Shown: positions 6,693-12,515 of the stretch, one piece after another
Position numbering within the stretch: the first letter of the stretch is position 1
Layout of the letters: each line of letters starts with the position of its first letter
Assembly: GCA_040902855.1 (NCBI GenBank)
Contig: JBBDWN010000152.1
Location: forward strand, 1-13,885
DNA length: 13,885 nt
Direction of reading: 5' to 3'
From: DATHWB01 sp040902855
GTDB lineage: Bacteria > Actinomycetota > Acidimicrobiia > Spongiisociales > ZC4RG35
Position numbers and translations under genes: made by a program
The notes under the pieces: generated by a model
What the model was told of the DNA's origin: nothing
What the model saw: only the letters and a program-made list of their open reading frames with translations
Databases searched by the model: none

Positions 6693-7849
6693 AAGTAATC
6701 GAGGAGGACGAACACGAAGTAACCGACAGGGACCACGAACAGCAGAGCGTCGATGCGGTCGAGCATGCCGCCGTGTCCGGGGAGGATCGATCCCATGTCC
6801 TTGGTGTCGAGCGCCCGCTTGACCACCGACTCGGCCGCGTCGCCCAGCGGGGCGAAGAGCGAGACGACCAATGCGAGCAAGATCGCCCCTGAGAGGTCCA
6901 TGAAGTCGTACGCGGGGATCGTCGAGAGAATCGACGCCAAGGCGGCCGTGACGACGATGCCACCGACCAGGCCCTCCACCGTCTTGCGGGGCGAAACTTT
7001 TGGGGCGATCCGACGACGACCGAAAGCCCTTCCGACGAAGTATCCGGCGATATCGAAGGAGGCAGTGAGGAGCACAAGGAGCAACACCAGTTCGAGTGCG
7101 TTCTCGGAACGGCCGATCACGATCGCGAAGGAAAGGAGCGACACCCACACCATTCCCATCACCGTGACTGCGGCGTTCTCCAGCGGGTCCCTCCTGACTA
7201 CGACCGAGTAGAAGAGGGCGACGCCGGTCACCGCTGCGACGAGCGTAGAAGCGAGGGCATCGACGCCTCCTACGTGGGCGGCGATCGCTCCCACCACGAC
7301 TCCGAGAAACCCGAACAACGCCACTGGGCGGAACCCGCGAGAGCGCAAGGTGGCATACAACTCCCCTACCGACATGACCATCACCACGGTCACCATCGCC
7401 GTGAACCAGACCCCACCGAGAAACAGACAACCCAGGAACAGCCCGACCAGCACCAGCCCCGACCCGACCCTCAGCGTCAGATCCGACGTTCTGGCTTGTT
7501 CGGCTGCCTCGACGTCCTCTTCGGACACTCCCGGCATGCCGGTCACATCCTCGAAACCAACAAGACCCGACCCGACCCCTGGCATGGAGGCGGCGACCGC
7601 CTGCCGTTCGTATTCGAGATCTCCTGCGGCGGCGATCTCCTCGGCGAGGCCCTGATATTCCCTGGTCGTTGCCGCCAGGTAGTCGTCGTGGGTGTAGTCC
7701 TCGAGGTGGGCGCTGCCGACGCCGGACGCGACCTCGTCTTCGAGATCCACTTCGATCACCTCGGGAGTGTCCTCCGAATCCGACGAGACGTCCGAATCAG
7801 GGTCCTCCCACGGCCGCGTGAACCGCGTCGGGCGATCGTCATCTGCCAC
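6689..7849 (-). CDS. cdsA: Phosphatidate cytidylyltransferase with long acidic N-terminal extension
   Basis: Makes CDP-diacylglycerol from phosphatidic acid and CTP at the inner membrane. The family signature is complete: S341, K344-R345, K350-D351, PGHGG (357-361) and DRID (364-367). About eight hydrophobic segments start near residue 124. Before them lies an unusual stretch of about 120 residues, rich in Asp and Glu (WEDPDSD, VIEVDLEDEV, HLEDYTHDDY, SEEDVEAAEQ), predicted to be disordered and cytoplasmic. Bacterial CdsA is usually about 270-310 residues, so 386 is long. The GTG start at 7849 is 2 nt after the frr stop with a GAGG about 8 nt upstream inside frr, which supports translation of the extension. 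UMP kinase, encoded nearby, feeds the CTP pool it uses. Confidence 0.93.
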   Translation of the reverse strand: MADDDRPTRFTRPWEDPDSDVSSDSEDTPEVIEVDLEDEVASGVGSAHLEDYTHDDYLAATTREYQGLAEEIAAAGDLEYERQAVAASMPGVGSGLVGFEDVTGMPGVSEEDVEAAEQARTSDLTLRVGSGLVLVGLFLGCLFLGGVWFTAMVTVVMVMSVGELYATLRSRGFRPVALFGFLGVVVGAIAAHVGGVDALASTLVAAVTGVALFYSVVVRRDPLENAAVTVMGMVWVSLLSFAIVIGRSENALELVLLLVLLTASFDIAGYFVGRAFGRRRIAPKVSPRKTVEGLVGGIVVTAALASILSTIPAYDFMDLSGAILLALVVSLFAPLGDAAESVVKRALDTKDMGSILPGHGGMLDRIDALLFVVPVGYFVFVLLDYL

Positions 7850-7851
7850 GT

Positions 7852-8403
7852 TCAGACCTCGAGCAATTCGCTCTCCTTGCGGGAGAGCAGATCGTCGATC
7901 TTCGCCACCATCGAGTCGGTGAGATCTTGAAGGTCCTTTTCCGAACGGTGGATCTCGTCATCGGAGATCTCCCCGTGCAACGCCTCCATGTCCGACTTGG
8001 CATGGCGACGAACGTTCCGCACGGCGATCCGACCCTCCTCTGCCATGTGGCGGACGAGACGGATGAGTTCTTTACGACGTTCTTCGGTCAGCGTCGGGAA
8101 GGCGATGCGGATCACGGTGCCATCGTTCGAAGGGTTCAGGCCAAGGTCCGATTCACGGATGGCTCGTTCGATGTTCGCCAAGGCTCCCTTGTCAAACGGC
8201 TGCACGACGAGCAGGCGCGGCTCGGGCACACTCATCGAGGCCAACTGCTGCAGCGGTGTGAGAGTGCCGTAGTACTCAGCGTGGATCCGCTGAAGAATCT
8301 GGGGGTTGGCGCGTCCGGTCCGCACGGTGCCGAACTCCGATGCGACGTGATCGACGGCCGAATCCATTCCTGCCTCTGACTCTTTGAGAAGATCGTCGAG
8401 CAC
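7852..8403 (-). CDS. frr: Ribosome recycling factor
   Basis: Splits post-termination 70S ribosomes together with EF-G. 183 residues, close to the usual 185. The three-helix bundle and small beta domain are recognisable: EFGTVRTGRANPQIL (23-37), YYGTLTPLQQLASMSVPEPR (44-63), QPFDKGALANIERAI (68-82), LGLNPSNDGTVIRI (87-100) and LTEERRKELI (105-114). The start is GTG at 8403, 4 nt after an AGGAGG (8413 to 8408), the best Shine-Dalgarno in the window. That motif begins inside the TAG stop codon of pyrH, so the two genes are tightly linked. Confidence 0.97.
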   Translation of the reverse strand: MLDDLLKESEAGMDSAVDHVASEFGTVRTGRANPQILQRIHAEYYGTLTPLQQLASMSVPEPRLLVVQPFDKGALANIERAIRESDLGLNPSNDGTVIRIAFPTLTEERRKELIRLVRHMAEEGRIAVRNVRRHAKSDMEALHGEISDDEIHRSEKDLQDLTDSMVAKIDDLLSRKESELLEV

Positions 8404-8407
8404 CGTT

Positions 8408-8413
8408 CCTCCT
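8408..8413 (-). promoter_or_regulatory. Strong ribosome binding site for frr overlapping the pyrH stop codon
   Basis: AGGAGG on the minus strand shares two bases with the TAG stop of pyrH (8414-8412) and lies 4 nt before the frr GTG. It fixes the frr start and suggests that ribosomes ending on pyrH can reinitiate on frr. Confidence 0.75.
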
Positions 8414-9125
8414 AGTGGACGACCGTGCCGATCGGCTCACCACTCACTGCTCGCAGGATGGTGCCGGGCGCAGTCATGTCGAAAACGACGATCGGGATGC
8501 CGTGTTCGCGGCACATCGTAATTGCGGTCGAATCCATCACACGGAGACCCTTGTTGAGGAAGTCCATGTAGGTGATCTCTTTGATCAGGGTGGCAGAAGG
8601 GTCTCCCACCGGATCCCGGTCATAGATTCCGTCCACCTTGGAAGCCTTGAGCAGGACGGCGGCGCCGATCTCTACGGCTCGCAGGGCGGCTGTCGTGTCG
8701 GTCGTGAAGAACGGATTGCCCGTGCCGGCCGCGAACACGACGATCCGTCCCTTTTCGAGGTGTCGGATCGCCCGCAGACGAATGTACGGCTCGGCGAGCT
8801 GCTGCATCGTGATCGCGGACTGAACGCGGGTAGGGACACCTGCCTTCTCAAGGGCGTCCCGAACTGCAAGGGCGTTGATGACCGTTGCCAGCATTCCCAT
8901 GTAGTCGGCGTTCGCGGCGTCCATGCCCTTCGCTGCCTGTGACACGCCGCGGAAAATGTTTCCTCCGCCGACAACGATCGCGATCTGGACGCCGGTCCGA
9001 TGCGCCTCGGCGATCTCCTCGGCGACGCGGGCGACCGTTTCAGGGTCGATGCCGTATCCGACGTCAGGGTCGGCGAAGGCTTCACCAGAGAGTTTGAGGA
9101 GGACGCGAGCGGGTCGGTCAGACAT
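8412..9125 (-). CDS. pyrH: Uridylate kinase (UMP kinase)
   Basis: Phosphorylates UMP to UDP; hexameric, cytoplasmic, amino-acid-kinase fold, usually regulated by GTP and UTP. 237 residues. Motifs: VLLKLSGEAF (8-17), VVGGGNIFRG (51-60), ADYMGMLATVINALA (73-87), AAGTGNPFFTTDTTAALRA (132-150) and LLKASKVDGIYDRDP (158-172). The ATG at 9125 is where the family begins. The in-frame upstream sequence has no start codon close to the GGAGGG ribosome binding site, which lies 19 nt away with a palindrome in between. It sits 38 bp after tsf and 8 bp before frr. Confidence 0.97.
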   Translation of the reverse strand: MSDRPARVLLKLSGEAFADPDVGYGIDPETVARVAEEIAEAHRTGVQIAIVVGGGNIFRGVSQAAKGMDAANADYMGMLATVINALAVRDALEKAGVPTRVQSAITMQQLAEPYIRLRAIRHLEKGRIVVFAAGTGNPFFTTDTTAALRAVEIGAAVLLKASKVDGIYDRDPVGDPSATLIKEITYMDFLNKGLRVMDSTAITMCREHGIPIVVFDMTAPGTILRAVSGEPIGTVVH

Positions 9126-9150
9126 ACGATCGACGATCGTACCGCCCTCC
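9126..9150 (-). promoter_or_regulatory. pyrH translation start region: distant Shine-Dalgarno with intervening palindrome
   Basis: GGAGGG (9150 to 9145) is the only purine-rich site before pyrH but is 19 nt from the ATG. The intervening 15 nt (9140 to 9126) are a near-perfect palindrome, CGATCGT arms around one central base, which could fold as a 5-bp stem with a 5-nt loop. Folding would bring the site to about 4 nt from the start codon. This is a structural inference only. Confidence 0.35.
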
Positions 9151-9163
9151 GGCTCGGTGTTGC

Positions 9164-9781
9164 TCAGACGGACGCTCCGACCTCGACCCGGTGGAAACGG
9201 CGCACCGAGATGTTCTCGCCCATCTTCATGCCGAGCTGGTTGATCAGATCGGCGATGGTGCCATCGAACTTCTCCTTGTTGACGAACGCCTGCTCGTACA
9301 ACACGTTCTCCTCGAACCACTTCTCGAGGCGACCTTCCACGATCTTGACGATGGCCTGCTCGGGCTTGCCGGATGCCTTTGCCTCCCGCTCGATCAGCCC
9401 GGACTCCTTGGCGACGGCCTCGGCGTCGACCTCCTCCCGACGCACCCACAACGGGTTTCCCCAAGAGATGTGAAGGGCGAGGTCGTTCGCTGCTTCGTTG
9501 AACTCCGGGCTCTTGGCGACGAAGTCGGTCTCGCAGGCAAGCTCGACCACGACACCCATGACCGGATGGTCGTTCTGGTGGTGGAGGTAGATCCCGATCG
9601 TGCCCTCGTTGGCGTCACGATCGGCCCGCTTCGCCATCTTGGCGAGACCGCGCTCACGGAGGAGCTCGACAGCTTTGTCGAAGTCACCGGCGGAGTCGTC
9701 CAGTGCCTTCTTCGCATCCATCATTCCCACCCCCGCCGACTGGCGGAGCTTCTGTACGTCTTTGGCGGTGTAGTCGGCCAC
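9164..9781 (-). CDS. tsf: Elongation factor Ts, short form
   Basis: Nucleotide exchange factor that recycles EF-Tu-GDP to EF-Tu-GTP. 205 residues. The N-terminal UBA-like domain is clear (YTAKDVQKLRQSAGVGMMDAKKAL, about 4-27), followed by the EF-Tu contact motif ACETDFVAK (82-90) and a core ending in GMKMGENISVRRFHRVE. The E. coli and Streptomyces proteins are longer, about 280 residues. This one resembles the compact Thermus-type form with a single core repeat and no coiled-coil insertion. The GTG start at 9781 lies 11 nt after the rpsB stop with only a weak GAGAG upstream, consistent with the usual rpsB-tsf operon. Confidence 0.96.
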   Translation of the reverse strand: MADYTAKDVQKLRQSAGVGMMDAKKALDDSAGDFDKAVELLRERGLAKMAKRADRDANEGTIGIYLHHQNDHPVMGVVVELACETDFVAKSPEFNEAANDLALHISWGNPLWVRREEVDAEAVAKESGLIEREAKASGKPEQAIVKIVEGRLEKWFEENVLYEQAFVNKEKFDGTIADLINQLGMKMGENISVRRFHRVEVGASV

Positions 9782-9792
9782 TTCGTTCTCTC

Positions 9793-10509
9793 TCAGGACT
9801 CGTCGTCGGACTTCTGTTTCTTGGCGGATGCGAGCTCCCGACCTTCCTTGGCGGCCTCTGCGAGCGCCATGGCGATCAATTCGGCGGAGCGAATCGCGTC
9901 GTCGTTGCCGGGTATCACGATGTCAACGGCATCGGGATCACAGTTCGAATCGACCAGGGCGATCACCTTGAGGCCGAGACGTTGCGCTTCCTTGACGGCG
10001 GTGTGCTCGGCGTTCACGTCGACGACGAAAACCGCATTCGGCACACGGGTCAGATCTCGTACGCCGCCCAGGTTCGCCTGGAGCTTCTCGAGCTCCCGAC
10101 GCAAACGGAGGCGCTCCTTCTTGGGGCGCTCCTGCATCTCGCCGGACTCTTCCATGCGCTCGAGTTCGCGCATGTAATAGATCCGCTTCTGGATGGTCTG
10201 GAAGTTGGTGAGCATGCCGCCCAGCCAGCGATAGTTCACGAATGGCATCGCCGACGCATTGGCGGCCATCTCCACAGGCGACTGCGCCTGCTTCTTGGTG
10301 CCGACGAAAAGGATCGTGCCACCGTTGGCGGCCATGTCCTTGACGTAGTCGGTGGCCTTATTGACCTGATCGAGGGTCTGGCGCAGGTCGATGATGTGGA
10401 TGCCGTTGCGCTCGCCGTAGATGTACGGCGCCATCTTCGGGTTCCACCGGCGTGTCTGATGCCCGAAATGGACACCGGCTTCGAGCAGTTGCTTCATGGT
10501 CACAGCCAT
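9793..10509 (-). CDS. rpsB: 30S ribosomal protein S2
   Basis: Small-subunit protein that contacts 16S rRNA and S1 or its equivalent. 238 residues. Conserved blocks: VTMKQLLEAGVHFGHQTRRW (3-22), NPKMAPYIYGERNGIHIIDL, FVGTKKQAQ, YRWLGGMLTNFQTI, PNAVFVVDVNAEHTAVKEA and IPGNDDAIRSAELIA. The ATG at 10509 is set by the family N-terminus and by AGGAAGGA, whose AAGGA ends 8 nt upstream. The frame is open further upstream, but that sequence is the structured leader. The C-terminal tail is charged (AKKQKSDDES). Co-transcribed with tsf; in E. coli S2 represses its own mRNA through the 5' UTR, so the hairpins before this gene are of interest. Confidence 0.97.
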   Translation of the reverse strand: MAVTMKQLLEAGVHFGHQTRRWNPKMAPYIYGERNGIHIIDLRQTLDQVNKATDYVKDMAANGGTILFVGTKKQAQSPVEMAANASAMPFVNYRWLGGMLTNFQTIQKRIYYMRELERMEESGEMQERPKKERLRLRRELEKLQANLGGVRDLTRVPNAVFVVDVNAEHTAVKEAQRLGLKVIALVDSNCDPDAVDIVIPGNDDAIRSAELIAMALAEAAKEGRELASAKKQKSDDES

Positions 10510-10549
10510 GTCTGGGTTCCTTCCTGGTTGTCGTCCGCTCCGCGCGCCA

Positions 10550-10619
10550 ACCGATCGTGATCGGTGGTGAGTCCACAGGGGTCCGAAGACCGTGGACCAT
10601 CCCAACCGGGCGAACCCGG
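10550..10619 (-). ncRNA. Candidate structured 5' leader of rpsB: three tandem hairpins, two with UUCG loops
   Basis: Read on the minus strand, three hairpins follow one another upstream of rpsB. H1: CCGGG (10619-10615) and CCCGG (10610-10606) close a UUCG loop. H2: outer stem GUCCAC (10597-10592) with GUGGAC (10576-10571), inner stem GGUC (10591-10588) with GACC (10583-10580), a 3-nt bulge on the 3' side, and a cUUCGg tetraloop, the exceptionally stable type. H3: a 16-base palindrome, ACCGATC (10565-10559) with GATCGGT (10556-10550). None is followed by a U-tract, so terminators are unlikely. The 40 nt left before the ATG carry the ribosome binding site. An S2-responsive autoregulatory leader is the natural hypothesis. 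Confidence 0.5.
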
Positions 10620-10656
10620 ACCAGAGGGATGCACGGGGCGTGCTTGATTGACACCA

Positions 10657-10686
10657 AGGCTAGCCAGCCACTCCCCCCGGCTCCAA
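10657..10686 (-). promoter_or_regulatory. Candidate promoter for the rpsB operon
   Basis: On the minus strand TTGGAG (10686 to 10681) and TAGCCT (10662 to 10657) are separated by 18 bp. TAGCCT fits TANNNT, and TTGGAG matches TTGACA at four of six positions. Transcription would begin near 10650 and give a leader of about 140 nt containing all three hairpins. The site lies in the gap after the sigma gene, where a promoter is expected. Confidence 0.3.
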
Positions 10687-10698
10687 GGCGACAGGCGA

Positions 10699-11487
10699 CT
10701 ACCGGAAGGAAGGTTCGGTCATCCGATTGCGAAGCGACATCACGCTCTTGGCGTGGATCTGACACACCCTCGATTCCGTGACTCCGAGGACGTCACCCAC
10801 TTCGGCGAGAGTCAGGCCTTCGAAGTAGTAGAGAGTGAGGACGAGACGTTCACGATCGGGGAGCCGGTTGATCGCGTCGGCCAGTATTCGCCTGGTCTCT
10901 TCCTTCTGGAACGCCTGTTCCGGGCTGAGCCCGGAAGCATCGGCCACCACGTCACCGAGTGAACTCGACGTGCCGGGTCCGAGGATCTCGTCGAGGGCGA
11001 CGAGACCCAAGGTCGAAATCTCGGCGAGGTTCTCCTGAAGGTGGTCGATGCGCACGTTCATGTGTCTGGCGAGTTCCTCATCGGACGGGGTCCGCTGGAG
11101 GCGATGTTCGAGCTCGACGACCGACCGTTCGATCTCACGTGCCCGAGACCGCACCGAACGAGGCACCCAATCGAGCGCACGCAACTCGTCGAGGATCGCG
11201 CCCTTGATCCGGTTGATCGCGTAGGTCTCGAACTTGAAGCCCCGTTCGGGTTCGAACTTCTCGATGGCGTCGATCAGCCCGAAGATGCCGTTGGACACGA
11301 GGTCGTTCTGGTCGACGTTGCGCGGTAGTCCGACACCGACCCTGCCCGCCACGAACTTGACAAGCGGCGAGTAGTGGACGATCAGCCGATCCCTGACCCC
11401 CGGATCTCCGGTGGTCTTGTACTCGGTCCACAGAACCGAGATGTCGTCGACCGCCGCCGGATCAGGCCCGCGGGTGGCTTCGCTCAT
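10699..11487 (-). CDS. whiG: RNA polymerase sigma factor, FliA/WhiG family
   Basis: Alternative group 3 sigma factor, 262 residues. Region 2 runs about 29-110 with IVHYSPLVKFVAGRVGVGLP, NDLVSNGIFGLIDAIEKFEP and FKFETYAINRIKGAILDELR. Region 3 begins at WVPRSVRSRAREIE and includes RTPSDEELARHMNV. Region 4 is about 205-257 with the helix-turn-helix LTLAEVGDVLGVTESRVCQIHAK. The wording (TEYKTTGDPGVRDRL, ALDWVPRSV) is closest in memory to Streptomyces WhiG, whose gene also sits just upstream of rpsB. The ATG at 11487 follows GAAGGA by only 3 nt and lies 26 bp inside the end of xerC. In Streptomyces WhiG drives sporulation and is held by RsiG with c-di-GMP; the regulon here (motility or development) cannot be told. 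No anti-sigma gene is in the window. Confidence 0.93.
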   Translation of the reverse strand: MSEATRGPDPAAVDDISVLWTEYKTTGDPGVRDRLIVHYSPLVKFVAGRVGVGLPRNVDQNDLVSNGIFGLIDAIEKFEPERGFKFETYAINRIKGAILDELRALDWVPRSVRSRAREIERSVVELEHRLQRTPSDEELARHMNVRIDHLQENLAEISTLGLVALDEILGPGTSSSLGDVVADASGLSPEQAFQKEETRRILADAINRLPDRERLVLTLYYFEGLTLAEVGDVLGVTESRVCQIHAKSVMSLRNRMTEPSFR

Positions 11488-12352
11488 ATGTCCTTCGAAG
11501 ATGGTCTCTCGTGATGTGAGTGTAAATTTGGGTGGTTGCCAGATCAACGTGACCCAGGAGTTCTTGGACAACCCGCAAATCTGCTCCACCCTCCAACAGG
11601 TGTGTCGCAAAAGAGTGACGGATGGCGTGCGGATGAGTCCCGAGCCTCTGACGCACCACTCTCCGTATCCCTCTCGTATCCAGGGTACCCCCCCGCACGC
11701 CAATCCAGAGATCATCCGTCTGTTCGGCCAGCAGTTGGGGCCGACCGCGAAGGATCCAGGCGTCGACGGCCCGTTGGGCGGGAGTCCCGATCGGGACGAC
11801 ACGGTCCCGGCCTCCCTTGCCCCTCGTCCGCAACTCGGCACGACCCTTCGCATCGCGAACCGTCAGCGCCGCCACCTCTGACACACGCAGGCCTGTTGCA
11901 TACAGAACTTCCAGCAGCGCCCTGTCCCGAAGGTCGACGGGATCTTCACCGGCGATCGAGTCGAGTACCGAAGCCACTACCGCAGGTCTGAGCGCCTGCG
12001 GTAGCCGTTCGGGCCTCTTCGGGCGGTGAAGGCCGGCGGCAGGATTGGACTCGACGATTCCCCGACGAAGGGCGTCTGCGTAGAACGCCCGAACCGACGA
12101 CGATTTCCGCGCCACGGATGTGCGGGCATATCCCCTGGTGTCGAGGTGAGCGAGCCATCGCCGGATCAGTCTCCGATCGACTTCGGTGATCGAGTCACAC
12201 CCGGCCCGCGAGCAGAATTCGAAGAATTGGGAGAGATCGCGCCGGTAGGCGTCGAGCGTATGCGGCGACATCCCGCGCTGAGACCGGCACCGCCCGAGAT
12301 ATTCGTCCAGGCGTTCGATGGCCCAATCCGGCGGGTCTGGGATGCGTGACAC
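11462..12352 (-). CDS. xerC: Tyrosine recombinase XerC
   Basis: Site-specific recombinase that resolves chromosome dimers at dif with XerD. 296 residues from the chosen start. N-terminal SAM-like core-binding domain about 8-100 (MSPHTLDAYRRDLSQFFEF), catalytic domain 115-296. All catalytic residues are present: R156 (ATGLRVSE), K179 (RGKGGRDR), H242 and R245 (PHAIRHSFATHLLEGGA), H268 (LLGHVDLATTQ) and nucleophile Y277 (IYTHIT). The C-terminus HLRRTYERSHPRA is typical of XerC. Two adjacent GTG codons, 12355 and 12352, are possible starts; I chose 12352 because a TACCAT hexamer ends 6 nt before it. Extension further upstream has no conserved sequence. The last 26 bp overlap the sigma gene. Confidence 0.93.
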   Translation of the reverse strand: MSRIPDPPDWAIERLDEYLGRCRSQRGMSPHTLDAYRRDLSQFFEFCSRAGCDSITEVDRRLIRRWLAHLDTRGYARTSVARKSSSVRAFYADALRRGIVESNPAAGLHRPKRPERLPQALRPAVVASVLDSIAGEDPVDLRDRALLEVLYATGLRVSEVAALTVRDAKGRAELRTRGKGGRDRVVPIGTPAQRAVDAWILRGRPQLLAEQTDDLWIGVRGGTLDTRGIRRVVRQRLGTHPHAIRHSFATHLLEGGADLRVVQELLGHVDLATTQIYTHITRDHLRRTYERSHPRA

Positions 12353-12358
12353 CACCGG

Positions 12359-12364
12359 ATGGTA
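12359..12364 (-). promoter_or_regulatory. Candidate -10 element for xerC, leaderless spacing
   Basis: TACCAT (12364 to 12359) fits TANNNT and lies 6 nt before GTG 12352 and 3 nt before GTG 12355. No Shine-Dalgarno precedes either codon. The spacing favours a leaderless mRNA starting at the second GTG. No convincing -35 box is visible. Confidence 0.27.
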
Positions 12365-12428
12365 CGCCCCAGATCGCGAAAACCCGAGACAGCCGAGCAC
12401 CAGCAGCACGCAATCCGCGAGACACTCG

Positions 12429-12492
12429 CCCCCCTCGCCCGGCCCAAAGTGGCCGTGCGGTCCCCCCAGACGGCCTGCGGCCGAGGGGGGAC
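12429..12492. repeat. Duplicated C-run/CGGCC palindromic unit between dprA and xerC
   Basis: Two similar units lie in tandem on the plus strand. Unit 1 has CCCCCC (12429-12434) and a CGGCC/GGCCG hairpin with a 6-nt loop (12440-12455). Unit 2 has CCCCCC (12462-12467) and a CGGCC/GGCCG hairpin with a TGC loop (12471-12483). A closing arm GGGGGGAC (12485-12492) pairs perfectly with GTCCCCCC (12460-12467), giving a 13-bp interrupted stem with a 3:1 internal loop. Alternatively CGAGGGGGG (12482-12490) pairs with CCCCCCTCG (12429-12437). The structures exclude each other. No U-tract follows on either strand, so a classic terminator is unlikely; the rest of the 12353-12515 gap shows no gene. Confidence 0.5.
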
Positions 12493-12515
12493 AAATCACT
12501 CGCTGCGCTTGCTGC

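Noticed and set aside
6693..7430. In-frame upstream extension of dxr inside cdsA
   Set aside because: The extension is an Arg/Gly-rich shadow of cdsA. Dxr homology begins at GTG 6692, which forms a GTGA overlap with the cdsA stop.
9126..9464. In-frame upstream extension of pyrH into tsf
   Set aside because: UMP kinase homology starts at ATG 9125. The upstream part is an out-of-frame reading of tsf with no kinase sequence.
10510..10605. N-terminal extension of rpsB from an ATG at 10605
   Set aside because: S2 begins at MAVTMKQLLEAG. The extension covers the hairpins and the ribosome binding site and has no family support.
10648..10653. A perfect TTGACA on the plus strand after the sigma gene
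   Set aside because: No TANNNT follows at 16-19 bp and the direction is antisense into the sigma gene end, so there is no support for a promoter.
11488..11853. N-terminal extension of the sigma gene into xerC
   Set aside because: It is a shadow of the xerC catalytic region. The sigma homology begins shortly after ATG 11487.
12353..12499. N-terminal extension of xerC through the palindromic gap to 12499
   Set aside because: The added residues are translated palindrome and low-complexity sequence, and XerC of normal length starts at 12352 or 12355.
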